Shown here one piece after another: positions 16,957 to 24,662 of a stretch of 38,116 nt of DNA. Position numbers and translations under genes: made by a program. Within the stretch, counting starts at the first letter, position 1; every line of letters begins with the position of its first letter. Where the stretch lies: contig CALIIC010000174.1 of NCBI GenBank assembly GCA_938020445.1, positions 1 through 38,116 on the forward strand, written 5' to 3'. The stretch is from an uncultured Flavobacteriaceae bacterium. Its GTDB lineage: Bacteria > Bacteroidota > Bacteroidia > Flavobacteriales > Flavobacteriaceae. The notes below the pieces were generated by a model. It ran no database searches. It had not been told where the DNA came from and saw only the letters and a program-made list of their open reading frames with translations.

Positions 16957-18021
16957 ATGGAAACCACTACGAAACCATTCAGTATTGAAAAGGTAAAAAC
17001 CTCTAAAATCGACCAAGTAGATTTTGATAATCTAAATTTTGGCTCGGTCTTTACAGATCATATGCTGGTTTGTGATTATAAAAATGGTGTATGGGAAACT
17101 CCAAAGATTATGCCATATCAGGCAATTAGCCTAGAGCCTTCTGCCAAGATTTTTCATTATGGCCAATCTATCTTCGAAGGCATGAAAGCCTATAAAGACG
17201 GCAATGGTGATGTATGGATGTTTCGCCCCATGGACAACTTTAAACGCTTCAACATTTCGGCAAATCGTATGGCGATTCCCGAATTACCGGAAAATTTCTT
17301 TATTGAAGGACTTCGAACGCTAATTACATTGGACAAAAAGTGGATTCCACAAAAAGAAGGAAGCTCTCTCTATATACGACCATTCATGTTCGCTTCGGGA
17401 AAAGGTTTTCACGCTTCGCCGGCCGATGAATACAAGTTTATTATCTGCTTGGCTCCTTCCGGAGCCTATTTTTCTGGAAAGGTGAAAGTACTTATAGAGG
17501 AGACCTATTCAAGGGCGGCCAACGGCGGCGTAGGCTATGCAAAAGCAGGCGGTAATTATGCGGGGCAGTTTTACCCAACACAATTGGCCGTTAAAAAGGG
17601 ATACAACCAAGTCATATGGACGGATGATAATACCCATGAATACATCGAGGAAGCAGGCGCCATGAATATTTTTGTGCGCATCAATGATACCTTGATAACA
17701 GGGCCGACCAGTGATCGTATTCTTGATGGCATTACGCGTAAAAGCATTCTTAAAATTGCAGAAGATGAAGGGATTACCACAGAAGTACGAAAAATAAGTG
17801 TTTCAGAGGTAGTCGCGGCCGCTAAAGACGGATCGCTCAAGGAAATGTTCGGCGCAGGAACAGCAGCCGTTGTATCACCCATCGCGGCATTTGGCTATAA
17901 GGAAACGGATTATGATCTTCCCGAACTATCGGATAGTTATGCCGAAAGACTTAAAAAGCGTATTACCGACATACAATTCAACCGTACTGAAGACCCCTTC
18001 GGGTGGCGATTTAAGGTGTAA
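16957..18021 (+). CDS. ilvE: Branched-chain amino acid aminotransferase IlvE
   Basis: This 354-residue PLP enzyme of fold type IV catalyses the last step of valine, leucine and isoleucine synthesis and the first of their breakdown. The catalytic lysine is likely Lys196 in YAKAGGNYAG. Other family marks are FHYGQSIFEGMKAYK (about 66-80), SLYIRPFMFA (about 137-146) and EAGAMNIFVRIND. The length and motifs fit the BCAT II group rather than the shorter E. coli IlvE. I use the ATG at 16957; six extra in-frame codons upstream would start at a non-ATG codon. It is monocistronic. Confidence 0.94.
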   Translation: METTTKPFSIEKVKTSKIDQVDFDNLNFGSVFTDHMLVCDYKNGVWETPKIMPYQAISLEPSAKIFHYGQSIFEGMKAYKDGNGDVWMFRPMDNFKRFNISANRMAIPELPENFFIEGLRTLITLDKKWIPQKEGSSLYIRPFMFASGKGFHASPADEYKFIICLAPSGAYFSGKVKVLIEETYSRAANGGVGYAKAGGNYAGQFYPTQLAVKKGYNQVIWTDDNTHEYIEEAGAMNIFVRINDTLITGPTSDRILDGITRKSILKIAEDEGITTEVRKISVSEVVAAAKDGSLKEMFGAGTAAVVSPIAAFGYKETDYDLPELSDSYAERLKKRITDIQFNRTEDPFGWRFKV

Positions 18022-18374
18022 AGCAAACTGCTTGCGTGTTTTATCGTGTTGGCTGTTTGAACCTTTTTACGACTCTTATCATTGAGCCAATTCTCACGAA
18101 TGCTACAACCGTATATTCCAAATGGTCGAACCCCGCCCTATTTCCGCAATAGAATAAAACTTGCTGATTACGAAACAATTGCTGTCCATCCCTTCACGAA
18201 TTTTATAATATTAAACTGTTGATCAGCTAGCTGGTAATCAAAATACCAACACTCTTCCCCCCTATCAAAAAAAGTTAAAATCACTTCATTTTAGGATTTA
18301 AAAAATACGCCTATCGGTGTACTTTTTGGGACTCCAGTTCCCATATTTTTACCGAAACCTAAAAAATTTACATT
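18022..18374. other. Intergenic region between ilvE and the lectin lipoprotein
   Basis: About 350 bases without a supported ORF. No clear terminator for ilvE and no exact -7 box for the next gene were found; the nearest is TACTTTTTG around 18319, one base too long. Nothing else is evident. Confidence 0.5.
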
Positions 18375-19133
18375 ATGAAAAAGTTTATGATTACCAACAA
18401 ACTCCTATTTGGTTTGCTAGCAATGCTGCTGTTTGCATCGTGCGCAAAGGAGGAATTAGAAACAGAAGCTGTTGAACAGGCCGCTCCAGAAGAGCTAACC
18501 TCCGTAAAAAGCTGGACTTTAGGAGGCGATTACACATACGGGGACACAATTTTCTTATGGGCAGATTCTGGCGTACCTAACGATTGGGTAATCTTTGATA
18601 GGTACCGCAGAAATGATAATGGTTTTCCACGTTGGCGACATAGATTAGTATATCTTAAAGGCGCTCCCAATGGTTTTCGCTATAAAGTTCTAGCGAATCA
18701 ATCCTTGCCCAATGGCTGGTCTTATGAAGACCCCAATGATACCAGCGGTACGGCCTGGATTATATATATAGACCCAGCGGCAGTAACACCACCCTCCTTA
18801 CTAAGTGGACAAACCTTATGGTCAGGGCAGACTATTAGCTCTCCTAGTGGACAATACAAATTTGCCATGCAAGCAGATGGCAATGTGGTTCTTTATGATT
18901 CCTGGAATTTAACCAGCCAAGGATGGTGGACAGCCTTATGGCATAGCCATACCTACAACAACCCAGGAGCTAGGTTGATCATGCAAACAGATGGTAACAT
19001 GGTGTTATATAGTACGAGCAATCAACCTCTTTGGTATTCCCACACTTGGGCGCACCCTGGAGCACAGCTTCACGTTCAAGATGATAGTAATTTGGCCATT
19101 TATTCCAATGGCGTTATCAGATGGCAGCGATAG
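18375..19133 (+). CDS. Lipoprotein with a bulb-type (mannose-binding) lectin domain
   Basis: This 252-residue protein has a lipoprotein signal ending LLFASC (Cys23), so it is surface or periplasmic. Residues about 45-135 form a Trp/Tyr-rich region I do not recognise, probably β-rich. Residues about 142-252 form a B-lectin β-prism. It carries three copies of the sugar-binding motif QxDxNxVxY: Gln166-Tyr174 and Gln204-Tyr212 are intact, while Gln235-Tyr243 has Ala in place of Val. Bulb-type lectins bind mannose; in bacteria they occur in lectin-like bacteriocins and surface proteins. There is no toxin domain here. The gene stands alone with a strong terminator. Glycan binding for adhesion or polysaccharide capture is inferred. 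Confidence 0.87.
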   Translation: MKKFMITNKLLFGLLAMLLFASCAKEELETEAVEQAAPEELTSVKSWTLGGDYTYGDTIFLWADSGVPNDWVIFDRYRRNDNGFPRWRHRLVYLKGAPNGFRYKVLANQSLPNGWSYEDPNDTSGTAWIIYIDPAAVTPPSLLSGQTLWSGQTISSPSGQYKFAMQADGNVVLYDSWNLTSQGWWTALWHSHTYNNPGARLIMQTDGNMVLYSTSNQPLWYSHTWAHPGAQLHVQDDSNLAIYSNGVIRWQR

Positions 19134-19154
19134 TATCTATAAGGTAGTACTTTG

Positions 19155-19195
19155 AAGGTCTTGCTTTTTTTTAAAAAAGCAAGACCTTTTTTTTA
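19155..19195 (+). terminator. Strong terminator after the lectin gene
   Basis: AAGGTCTTGCTTTTTT (19155-19170) pairs perfectly with AAAAAAGCAAGACCTT (19173-19188), followed by a T-run. It is symmetric enough to serve the convergent gene at 19235 too. Confidence 0.88.
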
Positions 19196-19234
19196 TTGGA
19201 CTTTGCCCCAGCACAGACAAATGAAATCCATGAT

Positions 19235-19621
19235 TTAAACCCCTAATATTTCTTTAATATCAGGTTTAAAATAGTTCGGCCCCTTAAGCACTTTCCCATC
19301 TTCCCGGTAAATAGGCCGCCCGTCACTTCCAAGCTTGCTCATGTTACTGCGTTGAATCTCTTCAAATACTTCTTCTATCTTATACTGCATACCATGTTCC
19401 AAAATAGTACCGCATAATATATATAACATATCGCCCAAGGCATCTGCTACTTCGATCAAATCGTTGCTTTCAGCAGCCTCAAGGTACTCCTTGTTTTCCT
19501 CATCCATTAAATTAAAACGGAGTTTGTTTTTAGCAGTACCCAAATCGGCCTGCATTTCTTGAGACACCCCTAAGCCAAATGCGTTATGAAACAGTTCTAC
19601 CGCCTTGATTTTGTTTTTCAT
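19235..19621 (-). CDS. MazG/PRA-PH-like nucleotide pyrophosphohydrolase
   Basis: This 128-residue all-helical protein carries the acidic metal-binding motif of the MazG/HisE superfamily: DEENKEYLEA (about 40-49) and EVADALGDMLYIL (about 57-69). The C-terminal GRPIYREDGKVLKGPNYF is typical of the phosphoribosyl-ATP pyrophosphohydrolase-like subgroup. Such enzymes hydrolyse nucleoside triphosphates to monophosphates, often to clear non-canonical nucleotides. It is not near his genes, so house-cleaning is more likely than histidine synthesis. It is transcribed alone and converges with the lectin gene. Confidence 0.88.
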   Translation of the reverse strand: MKNKIKAVELFHNAFGLGVSQEMQADLGTAKNKLRFNLMDEENKEYLEAAESNDLIEVADALGDMLYILCGTILEHGMQYKIEEVFEEIQRSNMSKLGSDGRPIYREDGKVLKGPNYFKPDIKEILGV

Positions 19622-19688
19622 CTGAATTGATAATTAATATGTGTGTCAAACTTTTTAATAGGATTCTAAAAGTTTGCCCCACTTGAGT

Positions 19689-19696
19689 TAGTTTTG
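19689..19696 (+). promoter_or_regulatory. -7 box upstream of the small membrane protein at 19713
   Basis: TAGTTTTG matches TAnnTTTG and lies 16 bases before the ATG at 19713. A TTG exists upstream but only 13 bases away, so the -33 element is doubtful. Confidence 0.4.
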
Positions 19697-19712
19697 CATA
19701 AAAATAAGAAAT

Positions 19713-19901
19713 ATGTTTAGCACCGGACAATGGATTTTTGCAATATGCTTTCTCATAGCTTTCACGCTAATCATCATATTTACCTATACAAAGGACAAAA
19801 AGTTACATGCAAAAAACTTCAGGGGAGTGAAGTGGGTAGGTATTTTCTTTATACTATTTATAATTATCCTCTTTTGTATTAAGTTTTTCTTCAAAATTTA
19901 A
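19713..19901 (+). CDS. Small two-helix membrane protein
   Basis: This 62-residue protein has two hydrophobic helices, about 7-25 (WIFAICFLIAFTLIIIF) and about 42-60 (GIFFILFIIILFCIKFFF). They are joined by a basic loop (TKDKKLHAKNFRGVKW) that should face the cytoplasm. I recall similar short flavobacterial hypotheticals with a YxKDxxLH loop but no assigned function. It differs from the Asn15 peptides nearby in having two helices. A -7 box lies just upstream, and the next small membrane ORF begins 114 bases after its stop. Confidence 0.72.
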   Translation: MFSTGQWIFAICFLIAFTLIIIFTYTKDKKLHAKNFRGVKWVGIFFILFIIILFCIKFFFKI

Positions 19902-19981
19902 CACAAAATATACATACACCACAAAAATTAAGGTCTTCACAACAATTTTCCAATTTCCCGCGTATATCATACCAAATCGTG

Positions 19982-19989
19982 TAATTTTG
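19982..19989 (+). promoter_or_regulatory. -7 box upstream of the Asn15-family ORF at 20016
   Basis: TAATTTTG matches TAnnTTTG and lies 26 bases before the ATG at 20016. This supports transcription of that ORF independently of the gene at 19713. No -33 TTG was found at normal spacing. Confidence 0.45.
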
Positions 19990-20015
19990 CGTTATTCATC
20001 CATAAGGGGCAACAA

Positions 20016-20195
20016 ATGATGACTTTTTTTAGCATACTATTTATACTGATCGCGGCGAATGCCATTTTCATGTTTTTCAGTTTGACCGGGAATTCCGAAA
20101 AAACTGTCAAAAAAATGAAAGATACTTCCGATGCAACAGAATCCAAGATTTATCCTATAGATTTAATACCTTCCAAGTACAAAAAAGCAGTTTAG
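20016..20195 (+). CDS. Small membrane protein, Asn15 family, member 4 (long tail)
   Basis: This 59-residue ORF runs from ATG 20016 to TAG 20193-20195. Its first 15 residues (MMTFFSILFILIAAN) match the ORF at 831 closely and align without gaps to those at 301 and 659, including Asn15 and Ser22. One transmembrane helix spans about 4-22. Unlike the other three, it carries a 35-residue hydrophilic tail: basic at KTVKKMK (30-36), then SKIYPIDLIPSKYKKAV. A purine-rich AAGGGG lies about ten bases upstream, a better ribosome-binding site than most here, plus a -7 box. Starting at the second ATG would break the alignment with the family. Function unknown. Confidence 0.65.
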   Translation: MMTFFSILFILIAANAIFMFFSLTGNSEKTVKKMKDTSDATESKIYPIDLIPSKYKKAV

Positions 20196-20324
20196 TTTTA
20201 TTTCTTTACCTTGTACTGTTCAAAAGTTGGAAATTTCTGTTTATGCTATTTCCTTCCCTTGTTTATACTATTTAAACCAATTGTGATAGTTTTCGGGTAG
20301 ACCGTTTTGTTATTGATACGCCCT

Positions 20325-20696
20325 ATGAAATCCTTTTTACTAGTCTTTCTTGGTGGTGGTTTCGGCAGTATGTTGCGGTATCTAATTTCCAAGACACTCA
20401 ATAGCTATTTTCAACACTTTTTTCTTGGCACCTTTTTAGTCAACAGCTTGGGTTGCTTGTTGATTGGCTTTTTAATGGGCTTATCATTAAGAGAAAATCT
20501 TATTTCCCAAAACCATACCTTGTTATTGGTCACCGGTTTTTGCGGCGGTTTTACAACCTTCTCTACCTTTGCTTTTGAAAAACACAGTATTCTTCGGGAT
20601 GGGGCCTTGCTTCATTTTTCTTTCTACACACTATGTAGCATTGCCGTTGGGGTCATTGCCGTAGCTTTAGGCCTATGGCTTGCGCGTTTGCTATAA
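20325..20696 (+). CDS. crcB: Fluoride channel FluC/CrcB
   Basis: This 123-residue protein has four hydrophobic helices. It keeps the family marks GGGFGSMLRYLIS (about 10-22), GTFLVNSLGCLLIGF (about 34-48) and GFCGGFTTFSTFAFE (about 71-85), which line the fluoride pore. FluC works as an antiparallel dimer that lets F- leave the cytoplasm. One gene suggests a homodimer; no second copy is nearby. I chose the ATG at 20325, since an upstream TTG adds only six residues. I found no fluoride riboswitch in the 130 bases before it. Confidence 0.93.
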   Translation: MKSFLLVFLGGGFGSMLRYLISKTLNSYFQHFFLGTFLVNSLGCLLIGFLMGLSLRENLISQNHTLLLVTGFCGGFTTFSTFAFEKHSILRDGALLHFSFYTLCSIAVGVIAVALGLWLARLL

Positions 20697-20867
20697 CGGC
20701 AGTCATTTTTCCATTTTGTTACTTTTTTAAAATCAGGTGGTAGTTTTGTTAAATTTTTACGGATACTTCAAATTCCGCAGACTTAAATCTTCCTTTTTTC
20801 ACTTTCTACCCTCCTATTTAGTTAACCTTTAGTTAATATTACAATTATTCGTGTTTAAAAATGAAGC

Positions 20868-20887
20868 ACCCCTAAAATTATAGGGGT
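20868..20887. promoter_or_regulatory. Inverted repeat upstream of the P-II/ammonium transporter operon
   Basis: ACCCCTA (20868-20874), six bases, then TAGGGGT (20881-20887). It has no T-run, so it is not an ordinary terminator. It lies 100 bases before the P-II ATG in an AT-rich region and could be an operator. No known regulator site was recognised. Confidence 0.35.
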
Positions 20888-20987
20888 ATAAATAAGATAA
20901 ATATAAAAATAGGCCATATTGCCCTCAAAAACATAGGGTTCTATTATTTTAAAATATATTTACGCCGTAAAAACAAAAATCAATCTC

Positions 20988-21326
20988 ATGAAAAAAATCG
21001 AGGCAATTATTAGAAAATCGAAGTTTGATGATGTCAAGAAAGCACTGCATCAAATCGAGGTGAACTTTTTCAGCTACTGGGATGTTACAGGAGTAGGAAA
21101 CGAAAAACAAGGCCATGTGTATCGCGGCATTTCGTATAGCACTACCGACATTCAGCGAAGGTATCTCTCTATAGTAGTATCGGACGAGTTTTTAGAAAAA
21201 ACCGTCAATGCTATTTTGGAAGCCGCTTATACGGGCAACGTAGGAGATGGAAAAGTCTTCGTTTCCGATATGATAGAAGCGTATAGAATACGTACAAAAG
21301 AAAACGGACAAGCGGGAATCAACTAA
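20988..21326 (+). CDS. P-II nitrogen regulatory protein (GlnB/GlnK family)
   Basis: This 112-residue trimeric signal protein binds ATP, ADP and 2-oxoglutarate. The N-terminal MKKIEAIIRKSKFDDVKKAL and the B-loop TGNVGDGKVFV (about 81-91) are standard. The T-loop keeps a tyrosine (Tyr50) equivalent to the uridylylated Tyr51 of E. coli, in VYRGISYSTTDIQRRYL. The usual VDFLPK segment after it is replaced, so partner contacts may differ. It lies 27 bases upstream of the ammonium transporter, the usual glnK-amtB arrangement in which P-II blocks the channel when nitrogen is plentiful. No GlnD is in the window. Confidence 0.93.
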   Translation: MKKIEAIIRKSKFDDVKKALHQIEVNFFSYWDVTGVGNEKQGHVYRGISYSTTDIQRRYLSIVVSDEFLEKTVNAILEAAYTGNVGDGKVFVSDMIEAYRIRTKENGQAGIN

Positions 21327-21353
21327 GTTTTAAACCAACAAACGAGAATTATT

Positions 21354-22586
21354 ATGGACGCAGGATTATTTACAGCTAACAATGTATGGATGATGGTATG
21401 TACCGCTTTGGTATTCTTCATGCATACCGGTTTTGCATTTTTGGAAATCGGCTTGACCAGACAAAAAAATACAATTAATATATTATTTAAAAACATCTTT
21501 ATTATCACTGGAGGACTCTTACTTTATTATGCCTTCGGATTCAACTTAATGTATCCAGGTTTTGAGGACGGCGATGCGGGCTTCTTAAAATTTGCAGGAT
21601 TTGGTATCGGCGCTCCTGAAGGTGGTATGACCCCGGGATATGCCGATGGAGGTTACACTTGGTGGACAGACTTTCTTTTCCAAGGTATGTTTGCAGCGAC
21701 CGCAGCTACCATTGTTTCAGGTGCCGTGGCCGAACGGATAAAAATAGGGGCATTCATGATTTTCACCCTTATTTATGTTGGCCTTGTATACCCTATCGTA
21801 GGTGCATGGAAATGGGGTGGCGGTTTCCTTGACTCTTGGGGATTCTACGATTTTGCAGGTTCCACCCTGGTACATTCAGTGGGCGGATGGGCAGCGCTTG
21901 TAGCAATAGCCCTATTAGGCTCAAGAATTGGTAAGTTTGGCGAGAATGGTAAACCTAAGGCGATTCCAGGACATAGTATCCCAATGGCAACGGCCGGGGT
22001 GCTGATCCTTTGGTTGGGTTGGTTTGGTTTTAACGGCGGCTCGGTACTCTCTGCCGACCCAGCATTAACTTCCTTGGTACTGGTAACAACTAGTTTGGCT
22101 GCCGCTGCTGGTGGGTTTGGTGCTTTTTTCCTCTCTACCTTATTATACAAGAACTTGGACTTAACCATGTTTTTAAACGGTATTCTAGGCGGACTTGTAG
22201 GTATTACGGCCGGGGCGGATTTAATGTCACCCAACGAAGCTGTAGTAATCGGGTTTATTGCAGGACTTGTCATTGTTGGAGGCGTTGCCTTGATAGATAA
22301 GTTGAAACTAGATGATCCTGTTGGAGCCGTTACGGTTCACTTAATATGTGGAATCTGGGGTACACTTGCAGTGGGAATCTTCGGAGACAAAGCCGGTATG
22401 GACCAATTTCTAGTACAACTCTATGGTGTTCTTATTATCGGTGCTTTTTGTATCGTATGCTCTGGAATTATTTTGGGAGCACTCAAAGCAACCATGGGAC
22501 TACGAGTTTCCAAAGAGGAAGAAATCGAAGGCTTGGATATTCACGAACATGGTATGGATGCCTATCCAGATTTCACCAACGAATAA
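21354..22586 (+). CDS. amtB: Ammonium transporter (Amt family)
   Basis: This 410-residue inner-membrane protein has about eleven helices. The twin pore histidines are visible in LVHSVGGWAALVA (about 165) and GAVTVHLICGIWGT (about 328). SGAVAERIKIGAFM and AIPGHSIPMATAG are family signatures. It conducts NH4+ or NH3 into the cell under nitrogen limitation. The N-terminus lies directly in the first helix, without the cleaved signal of E. coli AmtB, as in many other Amt proteins. It follows the P-II gene in the same operon and is followed by a terminator and then a porin. Confidence 0.95.
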   Translation: MDAGLFTANNVWMMVCTALVFFMHTGFAFLEIGLTRQKNTINILFKNIFIITGGLLLYYAFGFNLMYPGFEDGDAGFLKFAGFGIGAPEGGMTPGYADGGYTWWTDFLFQGMFAATAATIVSGAVAERIKIGAFMIFTLIYVGLVYPIVGAWKWGGGFLDSWGFYDFAGSTLVHSVGGWAALVAIALLGSRIGKFGENGKPKAIPGHSIPMATAGVLILWLGWFGFNGGSVLSADPALTSLVLVTTSLAAAAGGFGAFFLSTLLYKNLDLTMFLNGILGGLVGITAGADLMSPNEAVVIGFIAGLVIVGGVALIDKLKLDDPVGAVTVHLICGIWGTLAVGIFGDKAGMDQFLVQLYGVLIIGAFCIVCSGIILGALKATMGLRVSKEEEIEGLDIHEHGMDAYPDFTNE

Positions 22587-22599
22587 CTAGTACAAAAGC

Positions 22600-22631
22600 A
22601 AACGGAGCGTTTTGCAGAACGCTCCGTTTTA
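22600..22631 (+). terminator. Terminator after the ammonium transporter gene
   Basis: AAACGGAGCGTT (22600-22611) pairs perfectly with AACGCTCCGTTT (22618-22629), with a six-base loop and a short T-run. The porin gene starts 75 bases on, so it may be partial, lowering porin expression relative to amtB. Confidence 0.7.
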
Positions 22632-22706
22632 TAACCTTTTACACTCACAACTACATAAACTAACGTCCCGAATTCGAAAAAAAGGACAACTTAAACGTAT
22701 TGAGAA

Positions 22707-23849
22707 ATGAAAACGATTACAAATACAAAATTCGTAAAAAATATTTTTACGCTCGCCTTACTGTTTTTAGCAACATCATTTACCTTTGCTCAGGAAGCGG
22801 AAATGGAGGAAGATACGAAACCAAAATTCACTTTTAGCGGATCGGTTGATGCCTATTACAGAACAAATTTAGGCGGTCTCAACAAATTTATCCCAGATGC
22901 GAACGGTGATATCGCCTTCTCCCCGACAGTTCCCGGTACTTCATTTGCCAACAGACCTGGATTTGCTTTGGGAATGGTAAACCTAATAGCGGGTTATGAA
23001 GGTGAAAAAGTAGGTTTCGTCGCTGATTTGGTTTTTGGACCTAGAGGAGAAGAAGCCGTATTTGGTTCCCCAATTGGCTCTGCCAATATCGTAAATCAGT
23101 TATATGTATACTGGAATGTAAGCGATAAGGTAAAATTAACATTGGGTAACTTCAACACCTTTCTAGGGTACGAGGTTATTTCCCCTAGCGCCAACTTCAA
23201 CTACAGCACATCTTATCTCTTTTCATATGGTCCTTTTTCACACGCCGGTCTAAAAGCTGATTTTGACCTAGGAAGCGATTGGTCGGCCATGTTAGCCGTA
23301 ATGAATGCTACCGATTTAACTGATATAAACGTTTTTGGAAACTACAGTTTGGGCGCCCAATTGGGGTATTCAGGACAGTTTTTAAATGTAGTCTATGGCC
23401 CACAAGGTTTTGGTGAAGCTTTGGATGCTGAAGGAAACCTTGTTGATACCGATGTGAAATCGCTATTTCAAATAGATTACACCGGTGGCTTTGACGTGAC
23501 CGATTCATTCTTTTTAGGATTGAATGCCTCTTACCAAGATACAGACGGAACTGGTTTTACAGGTGTGGCACTCTATCCTCAACTCACCACATCAGAGCAC
23601 TTCGCGATAGGGTTACGAGGAGAGTATTTTGCCGAAACAGGAAGTTTTGGCGCCATAGGTGGGGTAGATGAAGATGGCGATGCAAGCGTTATAGCGGTTA
23701 CTTTAACTGGTAGTGCAACCATCGGAAACTTGATGATCAAACCCGAATTAAGATTGGACAGCGCTTCAGAAGATGTATTCCTAAACGGAGATTTAGAGCC
23801 CGAAGGAAGTCTGGCTTCCTTTATTTTGGCTGCCGTTTACTCATTCTAA
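22707..23849 (+). CDS. Outer-membrane porin-like β-barrel
   Basis: This 380-residue protein has a signal peptide ending near FTFAQ (28). A long series of amphipathic strands follows: FTFSGSVDAYYRTN, KVKLTLGNFNTFLGYEV, LGAQLGYSGQFLNVVYG. It ends in a terminal Phe (LAAVYSF), an outer-membrane insertion signal. The layout fits the BBP2-type porin group of Bacteroidota. Its place right after amtB, same strand and 120 bases on, suggests a route for ammonium or small nitrogen compounds across the outer membrane, by inference. No exact -7 promoter box was found between amtB and this gene, so readthrough is possible. Confidence 0.85.
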   Translation: MKTITNTKFVKNIFTLALLFLATSFTFAQEAEMEEDTKPKFTFSGSVDAYYRTNLGGLNKFIPDANGDIAFSPTVPGTSFANRPGFALGMVNLIAGYEGEKVGFVADLVFGPRGEEAVFGSPIGSANIVNQLYVYWNVSDKVKLTLGNFNTFLGYEVISPSANFNYSTSYLFSYGPFSHAGLKADFDLGSDWSAMLAVMNATDLTDINVFGNYSLGAQLGYSGQFLNVVYGPQGFGEALDAEGNLVDTDVKSLFQIDYTGGFDVTDSFFLGLNASYQDTDGTGFTGVALYPQLTTSEHFAIGLRGEYFAETGSFGAIGGVDEDGDASVIAVTLTGSATIGNLMIKPELRLDSASEDVFLNGDLEPEGSLASFILAAVYSF

Positions 23850-23890
23850 ACCGAAAGTTAATTGGTTGATTATTTTACTTTGTTTTACTA

Positions 23891-23921
23891 AAAATCCCGG
23901 TCGTCAGCTGACCGGGATTTT
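23891..23921. terminator. Bidirectional terminator between porin and DUF1684 genes
   Basis: AAAATCCCGGTC (23891-23902) pairs perfectly with GACCGGGATTTT (23910-23921). It separates two convergent genes, and its right arm overlaps two bases of the minus-strand TAA. Confidence 0.85.
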
Positions 23922-24570
23922 ATTTTTCCTTTGGCTTAAAATTCTTCACCCCTGCCCTCACTGCCACATCCAAAAAGTTTACCGAGGGGACTATCGGACA
24001 CGAATACTTTTTATTGTAAACGCAGTACGGATTATACGCCTTATTAAAATCTAAAAGCAGCGTATCCGCCATCGGGATTTTCAAATCGATATAACGCCCG
24101 CCTCCGTAGGTCTCTTCCCCATTGGTATTGTCGGCAAAAGGTAAAAATAGGTAATCTTCATACCCTTTTTGCTGCATTAGTTCCTCGTTTTGATAGACTT
24201 CCAACCGGTATTTTTTTCCCTTTAAGGTGAAATGCAGCACCCCATATACCCGTTCTTTTGATTTTCTATTGGTAGTAGTGGGCATTTCAAACGGAAGGGT
24301 ATTCGGAGTGCGTACCAACTGTGCAAGCACCGCGTAACTCGTATCAGCTTCAAAAAAACGCAATGCCTCAAAGTCTTTTCGGTACCGATCCGGCAAAGGG
24401 GAGGTTTCAGGATTTTTGAATTCAGTATTTAATTTTTTTTGAAAAGCCGCTATTTCTTGTAAGGTTTTATTGGAAACCGATACCGATGAAGGTTCTTGAA
24501 CTTTATGGTACTTCTTGTCGGGCCTACAACTAAAGCTTAAAAACACCACCACAAGGAAAAAATATCTCAT
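23920..24570 (-). CDS. DUF1684 lipoprotein
   Basis: This 216-residue protein has a lipoprotein signal (MRYFFLVVVFLSFSC, Cys15). The C-terminal half holds the diagnostic DUF1684 wording: LPFADNTNGEETYGGGRYID (about 144-163), DFNKAYNPYCVYN (about 175-187) and YSCPIVPSVNFLDVAVRAG. Proteins of this family are widespread and uncharacterised. The invariant Asn, Cys and Tyr residues suggest a ligand or metal site. It diverges from the DJ-1-like lipoprotein gene across 92 bases. A TATTTTTG box on the coding strand lies 20 bases before the ATG. Confidence 0.9.
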   Translation of the reverse strand: MRYFFLVVVFLSFSCRPDKKYHKVQEPSSVSVSNKTLQEIAAFQKKLNTEFKNPETSPLPDRYRKDFEALRFFEADTSYAVLAQLVRTPNTLPFEMPTTTNRKSKERVYGVLHFTLKGKKYRLEVYQNEELMQQKGYEDYLFLPFADNTNGEETYGGGRYIDLKIPMADTLLLDFNKAYNPYCVYNKKYSCPIVPSVNFLDVAVRAGVKNFKPKEK

Positions 24571-24662
24571 ACTACAGCAATTTGCATTTCAAAAATACAA
24601 TTTTTGTGCTTCGTCACTTTTTTTAAATTAGCGTACCTTTCCCACTTAAAGGTTTCAAAAAG

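Noticed and set aside
20196..20324. Fluoride riboswitch ahead of crcB
   Set aside because: I saw no conserved pseudoknot or its GGCGAUG-type core in this stretch.
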